From positions 1-64,000 of IMG/VR virus record IMGVR_UViG_3300036780_000171: 64,000 nt of DNA; one strand, 5' to 3'. How positions within the stretch are numbered: the stretch's first letter is position 1; every line of letters begins with the position of its first letter. The translations under genes were made by a program, and so were the position numbers. Below the pieces are notes generated by a model. That model was not told the origin of the DNA. It saw nothing but the letters and a program-made list of their open reading frames with translations, and ran no database searches. This document shows positions 56,772-64,000 of this stretch, piece after piece. The DNA is from a virus.

Positions 56772-57785
56772 ATGTTCAAACTATTTCGCATACCCCTACT
56801 TGTAAATGGGGTAGCTCTATTAATTTCGTACTTCATATGGGGTTTGCCAGCAGCAATAACCGTTGCCATTCTAACGGTTTTAGAAATTAGTTTTTCGTTC
56901 GATAACGCAGTTGTAAACGCCAAGATACTTGGCCGCATGAATGAGTATTGGCAACGCATTTTCCTGACCATAGGCGTGCTTATCGCCGTGTTTGGCATGA
57001 GATTGCTATTTCCGCTCATTGTCGTGGCTCTGGCAGCCCATATGTCGCCACTAGCCGCTTTACACTTGGCGCTACAGCATCCTGACGAATATGCCAAGCA
57101 TTTAACCTATGCACACCCTGCAATCGCAGCATTTGGCGGTACATTCCTAGCTATGCTATTTTTGGACTGGCTGCAGGAAGAACGGGAAATACAATGGCTA
57201 ACACCGATTGAAAATACCTTGTTTAAACTTGGCCGCGTTGAGAATATATCGGTCATTATCATGGCCGTGGTTTTGGCTATCATATCGTTTACGCTGGGTC
57301 ACTCGGTCATGGTGTTAACGTCAGGCATACTTGGCTTGGCAACATACTTGGCTGTCAACAGCCTAAGCAGTTTCTTTGATAAAGACACTGTTGCCCAAGT
57401 CGCCAAGGCAGGACTTGCCACATTCCTATACCTTGAAGTTTTGGATGCCAGTTTTAGCTTTGATGGCGTGGTTGGCGCATTTGCCGTGACCAGTAATATC
57501 TTTTTAATTGCTATTGGTCTTGGCATTGGTGCCGCCTATATTCGAGGTTTGACCGTCTATCTGGTACGCAAAGGCACGCTAAGCGAATATGTGTACTTAG
57601 AACATGGCGCTCATTGGGCGATTGGTATTTTGGCTGCGTTGTTATTACTGACAATTAAATTCGATATTTCAGATATAATCACCGGCTTAATTGGTGTGGC
57701 GTTTATTGGTACCGCGTTTATAAATTCGATAATAGTAAAGAAAAGAGGCGATAATGCGCAAGTTATATCGGCTACTGAAAGATAG
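56772..57785 (+). CDS. terC: TerC/DUF475-like membrane protein
   Basis: 337 residues, about nine hydrophobic segments. Two acidic membrane motifs EISFSFDNAVVN (about 38-49) and EVLDASFSFDGVVG (about 223-236) are the TerC/DUF475 signature. Probably an ion or metal exporter that works with TerD. Confidence 0.9.
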   Translation: MFKLFRIPLLVNGVALLISYFIWGLPAAITVAILTVLEISFSFDNAVVNAKILGRMNEYWQRIFLTIGVLIAVFGMRLLFPLIVVALAAHMSPLAALHLALQHPDEYAKHLTYAHPAIAAFGGTFLAMLFLDWLQEEREIQWLTPIENTLFKLGRVENISVIIMAVVLAIISFTLGHSVMVLTSGILGLATYLAVNSLSSFFDKDTVAQVAKAGLATFLYLEVLDASFSFDGVVGAFAVTSNIFLIAIGLGIGAAYIRGLTVYLVRKGTLSEYVYLEHGAHWAIGILAALLLLTIKFDISDIITGLIGVAFIGTAFINSIIVKKRGDNAQVISATER

Positions 57786-58047
57786 CCCTGAACTCAAAAA
57801 GGATGCAATCTTACAAGAAGATTGCGACAATGGCGACCAAGGTTTTAGTATTCTTACTAAAGAGTATCTAAAGCATAGCGACCAAGGTGGTCTAAGTTAC
57901 TCGCGTAAAACCGTCATGAATTCACCCGAATGGTTCGAGGAAGTGTTCGACTTGAGCAAGATATTCTATGTTACTAAAAGTGAGCTGGATAAAGTCAAGG
58001 AATTACTTAAAAGTCCAAACTTTAACAAGTTTGTCAAGAAAAAATGA
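57754..58047 (+). CDS. Hypothetical protein
   Basis: 97 residues, soluble, Lys/Asp-rich. It starts 32 nt inside terC in another frame and ends ATGA-linked to the channel gene. No family recognised. Confidence 0.5.
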   Translation: MRKLYRLLKDSPELKKDAILQEDCDNGDQGFSILTKEYLKHSDQGGLSYSRKTVMNSPEWFEEVFDLSKIFYVTKSELDKVKELLKSPNFNKFVKKK

Positions 58048-58442
58048 ACCTTTTGCACCATATGAAGCGCATACACCATTTGCCAAGAAAGTATATTACT
58101 ATTTTAAGGCATGGCACCGAATCAATACAGGAATTACTGATAGTGTATTTATGCACCGTGCTTCTATGTGCCACAATTTTTTCGATAACTGAACATCAAG
58201 GCGAATTTAACTCAATTTGGTGGGCTTTTGTCACGGCATTAACTATTGGCTATGGCGACTTTTACCCGCATACGGTGGTAGGAAAAATTGATGCCGTATT
58301 GTTAATGCATTTGGTCACGTTATTTATTCTGCCAATCGTCATTGCACGAATGGCTAATAAAATCGTTAAAGATAAGGATAAATTCACGCTTGAGGAACGT
58401 GAAGAAATTAAGACAATATTACGTAAATTAGATAAGAGGTAA
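58044..58442 (+). CDS. Two-TM potassium channel
   Basis: 132 residues. TM1 about 29-47 (ELLIVYLCTVLLCATIF), pore helix (IWWAFVTAL) and selectivity filter TIGYGD at 67-72, then TM2 about 83-105 (AVLLMHLVTLFILPIVIARM). The filter is the K+ signature. A short cytoplasmic helix ends it. It would form a tetrameric channel in the host membrane. Placement between TerC-like and VWA genes links it to the ter module. Confidence 0.88.
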   Translation: MNLLHHMKRIHHLPRKYITILRHGTESIQELLIVYLCTVLLCATIFSITEHQGEFNSIWWAFVTALTIGYGDFYPHTVVGKIDAVLLMHLVTLFILPIVIARMANKIVKDKDKFTLEEREEIKTILRKLDKR

Positions 58443-58445
58443 GTT

Positions 58446-59219
58446 ATGTTTGGTCATCATAGTAATTCAAATTCAAAAACCGTTGCCAGAAGTGTACCGC
58501 TAGTCAAAGATAATAGCGGTGCTTCGGCGGTTAGTTTCGATAAAATAGAACAAAGCGGTGGTATTGACCTTCGTAAAAAGAGTGAAGCTGTCACTATTTC
58601 GCTACAAAAGCGTAACATTGGTGGTCTACGTGCACAAGTGGTAGTTATTCTTGACCATTCCGGTTCAATGTATGGCGACTATGCAAACCACAAGGTGCAG
58701 GATTTAGTCGAACGTTTTCTCGGTTTTGGCCTCGCAGTTGACATTGATGGAACTGTGCCGGTTATCCCATTCGACAGCGTGGTGCATAATGCTACCGAAG
58801 TTACACTCGAAAACTACCATAATGTAGTACAAGACAAAATTTGGAAGCCAAGCGGAATGGGCAGCACAAACCTGACCGACGCACTTAAAAAAGTGCGTGA
58901 TATAACTGCCAGTACCGATGCACCCATTTTCTGTGCTATTGTTACCGATGGTGAGCCAAATGATGATAACTCGGCCACGGAGCTTGTTTGCGACCTTGCC
59001 CGTTATCCCGTGTTTATTAAGTTTTTGGCAGTACAAAAAGTTTACTACCTCGAGAAACTCGATGACCTGCCAAGCAGCGAGCGTTTAGTCGATAATGTCG
59101 ATACCAAAGAATATGTAGGTAATATGTCGAGTGTAACTGATGAGCAATTTGCCGATGACCTAACCGATGAGTGGCAAAGCTGGGTCGATGCCGCTAAGCA
59201 GGTTGGTATCCTGACATAA
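58446..59219 (+). CDS. VWA (TerF/TerY-like) protein
   Basis: 257 residues. MIDAS motif DHSGSMYG (about 70), the later Thr in GMGSTNLTDAL and VTDGEPNDD make a von Willebrand A domain. In ter modules such proteins pair with TerD and TerC. AGAGGT precedes the ATG closely. Confidence 0.9.
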   Translation: MFGHHSNSNSKTVARSVPLVKDNSGASAVSFDKIEQSGGIDLRKKSEAVTISLQKRNIGGLRAQVVVILDHSGSMYGDYANHKVQDLVERFLGFGLAVDIDGTVPVIPFDSVVHNATEVTLENYHNVVQDKIWKPSGMGSTNLTDALKKVRDITASTDAPIFCAIVTDGEPNDDNSATELVCDLARYPVFIKFLAVQKVYYLEKLDDLPSSERLVDNVDTKEYVGNMSSVTDEQFADDLTDEWQSWVDAAKQVGILT

Positions 59220-59224
59220 ATAGT

Positions 59225-59253
59225 TTGTATTCTTAATTGCGCTTGTGTATAAT
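59225..59253 (+). promoter_or_regulatory. Promoter
   Basis: TTGTAT (59225-59230), 17 bp ending GCTTGTG, TATAAT (59248-59253). ATG 7 bp on. Confidence 0.75.
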
Positions 59254-59259
59254 AAGACT

Positions 59260-59598
59260 ATGGATAAGAAAGTAAAACAAGAATACAAACCACAAGAGCC
59301 AGACCCGAGTAGCAATACACAACGTAAGAGGTCAGGGAAGCCAGCTATTACGCTGGCTTCCAAGACTAAAACGACTACAGAAACTCGCAGATATATTGTT
59401 CGGCTCGGCCGTTTGACCGCTACGTTTGAAGTTACCCATGATGCCAAAATGACATTTTTTGACGGTCCAAAATCCAAGCAAATCAAGGAGTACCATTTTG
59501 AATTAAGCGACCCTCTAGTAGTTAAGAAAGTTTCGGCACTAATTACAGAATGTGCCAAGGTCGCATTAAAAGCTGTCAAGGAAATGAAGCATGACTAG
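59260..59598 (+). CDS. Hypothetical protein
   Basis: 112 residues from the leaderless ATG. Low-complexity Lys/Pro/Ser N-terminus, then beta strands (YIVRLGRLTATFEVTHD) and a helix. Not recognised. Confidence 0.55.
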   Translation: MDKKVKQEYKPQEPDPSSNTQRKRSGKPAITLASKTKTTTETRRYIVRLGRLTATFEVTHDAKMTFFDGPKSKQIKEYHFELSDPLVVKKVSALITECAKVALKAVKEMKHD

Positions 59599-60034
59599 AT
59601 ATGGGCCGGACTGCTTTTGTGGTTCACGAACTATTTACCAAGATAGCAAAGAATACTATCATGGCACCAGCTATGGCATGCGCTATATTTGTGAGCGCTG
59701 GCCTGAATGCCTTGGTTCGGTCGGTGCTCATCCCGATGGCCAGCCACTAGGCACTGTGCCAGACCCCGAAACAAAGCGACTGCGTGGCGTTTGTCATGGC
59801 ATGGTTGACGCAATTTGGCGCGACGCAAATCTGACCGCCAAAGAACAACGACAAAAGCGTGGTTCGGTATATCGTTGGCTACAAAATATTACCGGCCTAT
59901 CGCAAGGAGAATGTCATATTGGAAAATTTAATGCCGAGCAATGCCGCTTTCTAATTAAGTGTATTAAAGCCGTGCCGTATGAACAGAGACATGAACTACT
60001 GCCAAATCTTTATACGGGCAGAAAAATAGCATGA
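59591..60034 (+). CDS. DUF3268-like zinc-finger protein
   Basis: 147 residues. CFCGSR, YICERWPECLGSVGAHPDG, QPLGTVPDPETKRLRG match the phage zinc-finger-containing DUF3268 family. Overlaps the gene before by 8 nt. Function unknown; likely RNA/DNA binding. Confidence 0.7.
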   Translation: MTRYGPDCFCGSRTIYQDSKEYYHGTSYGMRYICERWPECLGSVGAHPDGQPLGTVPDPETKRLRGVCHGMVDAIWRDANLTAKEQRQKRGSVYRWLQNITGLSQGECHIGKFNAEQCRFLIKCIKAVPYEQRHELLPNLYTGRKIA

Positions 60035-60192
60035 CAAGAAATTCGGTATATTTTGCTTTGCTGATTTTTATAATTAATATACCTTTAGCATTTATGCTTT
60101 TATTCGGCGGTCTTGCAATGGCCGCCATAGTGGTAATAACTACTGGAACACTCATAATATGGGCAATCGCACTTGGCATAATCTCGTTGTAA
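60031..60192 (+). CDS. 53-residue two-TM protein
   Basis: Two hydrophobic stretches (VYFALLIFIINIPLAFMLL; AIVVITTGTLIIWAIALG). ATGA-linked to the gene upstream. Unknown role. Confidence 0.55.
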   Translation: MTRNSVYFALLIFIINIPLAFMLLFGGLAMAAIVVITTGTLIIWAIALGIISL

Positions 60193-60214
60193 TAGTTCTA
60201 AGCTCGTGCAATAA
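60187..60214 (+). promoter_or_regulatory. Promoter of glycosylation cluster
   Basis: TTGTAA (60187-60192), 16 bp ending AAGCTCGTG (identical to 45046), CAATAA (60209-60214). ATG at 60225. The -10 is weak. Confidence 0.5.
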
Positions 60215-60224
60215 TTACTCCAGC

Positions 60225-61178
60225 ATGAGAATAACATTCTTGGGAAATTTTCAAGTTCCCTTTAGTAGCGAAACACACCATAAAATAAGTCTCGAATCAC
60301 TTGGTCACTATGTTATACCGTTGCAGGAAACCCAAGCCGGCAGCGAGCAGATAATGCGTGAAGCCTTGCAGTCAGATATATTCGTTTGGGTGCATACGCA
60401 TGGCTGGAATACCCCGGGTGAGCGCAGCATGGCTTCCGTGCTTAATATTTTGCGTGATAAGAGCATACCAACCCTCACCTACCATCTTGACCTTTGGTTC
60501 GGCTTAAATCGTCAAGCCGAACTGGAAGCCGATGATATTTACAAGCATATCCAGCACTTTTTTACGGTCGATAAAAAGATGGCCGACTGGTTTAACGAAA
60601 ATGGCAATGGTGTTCAAGGTCACTATCTACCAGCCGGTGTGCTTGGGCAGGAATGCTTTATCGACGAAAATATCCAAAAGGTGAACGACGTGGTATTTGT
60701 TGGCTCACGAAATTATCATCCCGAATGGCCGTATCGTCCGACATTAGTAAATTGGCTGCAGCAGACTTATGGAAACCGCTTTATACACGTTGGCGGTGAT
60801 GGCATTGGTATAGTACGCGGCCATGAACTAATTGGCTTATATAACGCCACTAAAGTAGCCGTGGGCGACTCATTGTGCGTTGATTTTATTTATCCGTACT
60901 ATTGGAGCGATAGAGTATACGAAACAATGGGGCGTGGCGGTTTTCTTATTATGCCATATATCAAAGGCTTAGAAGACGAGTTTAAACTATGGGGCGATGA
61001 CAAAGAACTTGTAACTTATCCTTTCGGTGATTTTGAACGACTCAAAGAAGTAATCGACCATGCCCTAGTGAATGATAAAGAACGCGAAGCCATACGGATA
61101 CGCGGGCATAACAAGGTCAAGAATAACTATACATATAAACACCGCTGGCAAACCATTCTAACGGAGATTGGAAAATGA
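60225..61178 (+). CDS. CgeB-like GT-B glycosyltransferase
   Basis: 317 residues. N-terminal ITFLGNFQVPFS, a Rossmann-type half (DVVFVGSRNYHPEWPYR), and a C-terminal signature MGRGGFLIMPYIKGLEDEF. Glycosyltransferase of the CgeB/Glyco_trans_1 type; donor and acceptor unknown. ATGA-linked to the gene after. Confidence 0.8.
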   Translation: MRITFLGNFQVPFSSETHHKISLESLGHYVIPLQETQAGSEQIMREALQSDIFVWVHTHGWNTPGERSMASVLNILRDKSIPTLTYHLDLWFGLNRQAELEADDIYKHIQHFFTVDKKMADWFNENGNGVQGHYLPAGVLGQECFIDENIQKVNDVVFVGSRNYHPEWPYRPTLVNWLQQTYGNRFIHVGGDGIGIVRGHELIGLYNATKVAVGDSLCVDFIYPYYWSDRVYETMGRGGFLIMPYIKGLEDEFKLWGDDKELVTYPFGDFERLKEVIDHALVNDKEREAIRIRGHNKVKNNYTYKHRWQTILTEIGK

Positions 61179-61876
61179 GAACAATTATTAATGGTCGATA
61201 CTATTTAGAGCTACCTGAATTTAGAGCTAAGTTCTGGCACAATAGCCCCGATTGGGAAAAAGAACGCATCGAAGCCATGAGCAACGTGGTCAAGCGCGGG
61301 CAAACGGTTATTGACGTCGGCGCGGAAGTGGGCGACATTACGGCGTTGCTGGCAACATGGGTAGGTGACACGGGAAAAGTTATTGCCATGGAGCCAGTTG
61401 AACGTACATGGCCGTTAATACGCCGTATCTTCAAACTTAATAATTTACCCGCGCCGGTTAGCTTTGTCGGTTTTGCAGCCAATGAAACCAAAAACTATTC
61501 TGGTATTCCACGGGCAGGCTGGCCTGAATGTGCCTATGGTCAGATAATGGAAGAGCCAGGGTTCCAGTTCCTTGATGAACGCTGGGATTTACCGGCCATA
61601 AAAATTGACGACTTGTATGTTCAGCCGCAGATGATTACCATTGATACCGAAGGCTCGGAATTTGAAGTCATAAAAGGCGCGACCAGAACAATTAAATTAT
61701 GCAAGCCAGATATTTTTATTTCTATCCATCGTCAATTCATGATTGACCGCTTTCAACAAAGTGCCGACGAGTTGGTGACGTATATCGAAGATATTGGCTA
61801 CCGTTCAGACCTATTAGTTATCGACCATGAAGAACATTGGGCATTTACACCGAAAAGGGGAAAAAGTGAATCTTGA
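61175..61876 (+). CDS. FkbM family methyltransferase
   Basis: 233 residues. VIDVGAEVGDITALLATWVG (motif I), VIAMEPVERTWPL and MITIDTEGSEFEVIKGA (FkbM signature). O-methylates sugars in many surface-glycan clusters. Confidence 0.87.
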   Translation: MRTIINGRYYLELPEFRAKFWHNSPDWEKERIEAMSNVVKRGQTVIDVGAEVGDITALLATWVGDTGKVIAMEPVERTWPLIRRIFKLNNLPAPVSFVGFAANETKNYSGIPRAGWPECAYGQIMEEPGFQFLDERWDLPAIKIDDLYVQPQMITIDTEGSEFEVIKGATRTIKLCKPDIFISIHRQFMIDRFQQSADELVTYIEDIGYRSDLLVIDHEEHWAFTPKRGKSES

Positions 61877-62411
61877 AGATGTTGCCCGTAAACACGGTGC
61901 CGATAAGTTTGAGCATGGCTATTGTCCTCACTATCAAGCGCATCTACCACACAGGTTAGACAAGTTTACCATGCTTGAAATTGGAGTCGCGAAAGGTGCC
62001 TCAATGTTCATGTGGCATGAGTGGTTTAAGAACGCTACCATTATCGGCATTGACAATAATCCTGATATTCTAGACATACCAAATGACGGCTTTACTTTGT
62101 TTCATAGTGATGGCACTAGACAACATGAGCAGTTGGATACGTACAAATTCGATATAGTTATTGATGATGGTTCGCATACTTCAGGAGACATAATCAAAAG
62201 CTTTAAGCTATACTGGCCGAAGCTGAATTCCGGCGGCATTTATGTAGTAGAAGACCTAGCCACTCAGTTTGACCAGTTTTGGGAAGGCCGTCCGAACGGC
62301 TCTGATGCAACTGATATAATTGCGAACATGCTTCTCAAGACTTACCGGCAGTTTGGCATAAGTGAGTTTCACGCCTATAGAGAAATTGTATTTATGAAGA
62401 AAGACCAATAA
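61866..62411 (+). CDS. SAM-dependent methyltransferase
   Basis: 181 residues from GTG (AGGGGAAAA just upstream). LEIGVAKGASMFMWHEWF, IIGIDNNPD, FDIVIDDGSHTSGDII. The MycE/cephalosporin-hydroxylase-like class of sugar methyltransferases. ATGA-type junction with the next gene. Confidence 0.75.
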   Translation: MNLEDVARKHGADKFEHGYCPHYQAHLPHRLDKFTMLEIGVAKGASMFMWHEWFKNATIIGIDNNPDILDIPNDGFTLFHSDGTRQHEQLDTYKFDIVIDDGSHTSGDIIKSFKLYWPKLNSGGIYVVEDLATQFDQFWEGRPNGSDATDIIANMLLKTYRQFGISEFHAYREIVFMKKDQ

Positions 62412-63073
62412 TGAAGTACGCAATAGTCATGCCATTCATCTATAAGCCGTGGGCCGACGCCTGCCTGGCGTCATGCAAGCTGCCTGTCGAGAACATCTTG
62501 GCGGTCGACAATACTGTCGAAAATAGGGGTGTCGCGGCTTCCTGGAACCTTGGCATCGAGAAGATGAAAGTCCAGGATGCCGACTGGTTAATTATTTTAT
62601 CGGCAGCCATCAGATTTGGTGAAAAGGGCGGCCATGACTTTATTCAAGCTCTTGAAAATCATCCCGAGTGTGCCGTTATAGAAGCGGCTATGGGTATTGG
62701 CTGGCACTTAATAGCCTTTTCAAAGAAAGCTATTGAGTTGGCGGGCAAGTTCGATGAAAACTTTTATCCTGCTTACTACGAAGACTTAGATTATTCATGG
62801 CGGCTCAAAATGGCTTACGAAGACCTTGACCCAACGCATAATATCTCGAACAGCCCGATTTGGCATAAGGAAATAGTTGACGTAATGATTGCCGGTTTCG
62901 CCCACGGTGTGACCTTGGGTGGCGTACGAGCCGATACCACTAAACTCGTACAATACTATATTCAAAAGTGGGGTGGTGAGACTGGCCGCGAACGATTTAT
63001 GCGGCCATTTAATAATGTTGAGAATTTAATTAAGTTTTGGCCGCATAGTGAACGGGGCGGTGAGTGGATATGA
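62411..63073 (+). CDS. GT2 glycosyltransferase
   Basis: 220 residues. GT-A fold: NILAVDNTVENRGVAASWNLG, DADWLIIL, AYYEDLDYSWRL (the acidic ED...D motif of family 2). ATGA-linked to the next gene. Confidence 0.82.
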   Translation: MKYAIVMPFIYKPWADACLASCKLPVENILAVDNTVENRGVAASWNLGIEKMKVQDADWLIILSAAIRFGEKGGHDFIQALENHPECAVIEAAMGIGWHLIAFSKKAIELAGKFDENFYPAYYEDLDYSWRLKMAYEDLDPTHNISNSPIWHKEIVDVMIAGFAHGVTLGGVRADTTKLVQYYIQKWGGETGRERFMRPFNNVENLIKFWPHSERGGEWI

Positions 63074-64000
63074 AAATTCCCTATACATTACTTGATTTTA
63101 GCGGTGAAGTAAAAACCATTGCCAGCCAGTGGGATATGGCACTCATAAAAGACTTGCTTGACTGTAAAATATGGCAACCAGCCCAAGGTTATGAGTTTTT
63201 TGAAGAAACTGATAGAAGCAAGATAGGTGAATATTCTGATGGGGCTATTACTATAATCCCCGCTAGACAGAATGCTCAATACTTGGACAAAGTTCAAGAC
63301 TGGATTGAATGTCTAGGCTGGACAGTGTTAATTATCGTAGGTGATGAGGAGCGCAGTTTTGATTACACAAAGCTGAAGCATCCTAACATGAAAGTCTGGC
63401 TCATGCAGCCAAAGCTTGACGACAAGGCCGACTTCTTTATTGGTTCAGGCTATGCACCATTTACCAGGGAACTCATCGCACAAAACAAGCCATTTTACAT
63501 GGATAAACTTGGCGACTGGTTTTTTGCAGGACAAGTTAACCATCCACGTCGTAAGCAGGCAGTTGATATCTTAAAGCAAATAGAAGAACGCGAAAGCTTG
63601 AGCGGAAAGCTGGTTGAGACAAATGGTTTTACACAAGGCCTAACCCACGATACATACTGTGCTTTATTAGCAAACAATAAAGCCGTGCCATGTCCAAGCG
63701 GAATCCAGTCGCCGGATAGTTTTAGGGTTTACGAAGCACTAGAAGCAGGAGCCGTACCGATTGCCGATGATATTAGCACCGTACTTATCCATGAATCCGG
63801 CTATTGGCGAAAAGTTTTTAATGGTGAAGATGTGCCATTTAAGATTCTTGACGACTATGCCAACCTTGAAGGTTATATACTCGATATACAGCGCGAGTAC
63901 CCGGCTTATAGCAACAAGGTTTTTGCCTGGTGGGTTGGATATAAGCGACGCATGGCCTATGTACTTAATGAACAAGTCCACGAGCTATCTGGTATCGAAT
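63070..64000 (+). CDS. Exostosin-like glycosyltransferase, partial
   Basis: Open from the ATG at 63070 to the end of the window (310 codons, no stop), so truncated by the window. PCPSGIQSPDSFRVYEALEAG is the exostosin/GT47-type donor motif. Its start overlaps the previous stop. Confidence 0.75.
   Translation, partial: MKIPYTLLDFSGEVKTIASQWDMALIKDLLDCKIWQPAQGYEFFEETDRSKIGEYSDGAITIIPARQNAQYLDKVQDWIECLGWTVLIIVGDEERSFDYTKLKHPNMKVWLMQPKLDDKADFFIGSGYAPFTRELIAQNKPFYMDKLGDWFFAGQVNHPRRKQAVDILKQIEERESLSGKLVETNGFTQGLTHDTYCALLANNKAVPCPSGIQSPDSFRVYEALEAGAVPIADDISTVLIHESGYWRKVFNGEDVPFKILDDYANLEGYILDIQREYPAYSNKVFAWWVGYKRRMAYVLNEQVHELSGIE

Noticed and set aside
1-64000. CRISPR array, integrase or attachment site.
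   Set aside because: No spaced direct repeats, no recombinase-type frame and no duplicated tRNA end suitable for att were found.

Overview
The window is 64 kb of a tailed double-stranded DNA phage (or prophage-like) genome of the HK97-fold lineage. Evidence is a large and small terminase, a portal fused to a MuF-type domain, a maturation protease, a major capsid protein and tail-fibre genes. The host is unknown. A phage-encoded LPXTG wall-anchored protein argues for a monoderm (Gram-positive-like or Patescibacteria/Saccharibacteria-like) host. Genes end at TAA, TAG and TGA, and tRNA-Trp has anticodon CCA, so the standard bacterial code applies. I see no integrase or rRNA.

Layout. (1) 1-2.5 kb, plus strand: small early genes, including a YopX protein and zinc-ribbon proteins. 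(2) 2.5-22 kb, minus strand: structural genes (capsid, protease, baseplate-like protein, a repeat-rich fibre, a carbohydrate-binding protein, a beta-helix spike), a small glycosylation set (glycosyltransferase, RmlB, methyltransferase) and the portal. (3) 22.7-25.4 kb: two convergent tRNA operons (seven tRNAs each, 14 in all), each headed by a short leader peptide and a terminator. (4) 25.4-45.7 kb, minus strand: terminase, a ParB-like protein, a complete preQ0 pathway (FolE, QueD, QueE, QueC) with a DpdA-like transglycosylase for DNA modification, a long run of tightly overlapping small genes, an ArdC-like antirestriction protein, a Fic protein, a probable endolysin and the LPXTG protein. (5) 45.7-46.04 kb: a divergent control region with a 15-bp inverted repeat. 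(6) 46-64 kb, plus strand: replication initiator, Rad52-like annealing protein and YqaJ-type exonuclease, a tellurite-resistance-type module (TerD, TerD, TerC/DUF475, VWA) containing a two-TM potassium channel, and a second glycosylation cluster that runs off the window.

Two regulatory themes stand out. First, nearly all recognisable promoters share a layout (TTGAWT, 16-17 bp, a YGTG element touching a TATAAT-like -10), and many place the start codon 6-8 bp after the -10, so the mRNAs should be leaderless. Several carry a perfect DnaA box just upstream of the -35. Second, both tRNA operons look controlled by leader-peptide attenuation. The first leader contains a cognate codon for all seven tRNAs downstream and overlaps an antiterminator segment that competes with the terminator. 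The second has the same plan with codons for Pro, Trp and Lys. I regard this as the most interesting system in the window.

The genome is also heavily colonised by homing-type nucleases: eleven HNH genes, one LAGLIDADG gene and two DUF559/VSR-like genes. Most have their own leaderless promoter. One HNH is fused in frame to FolE and another runs into a tRNA gene.
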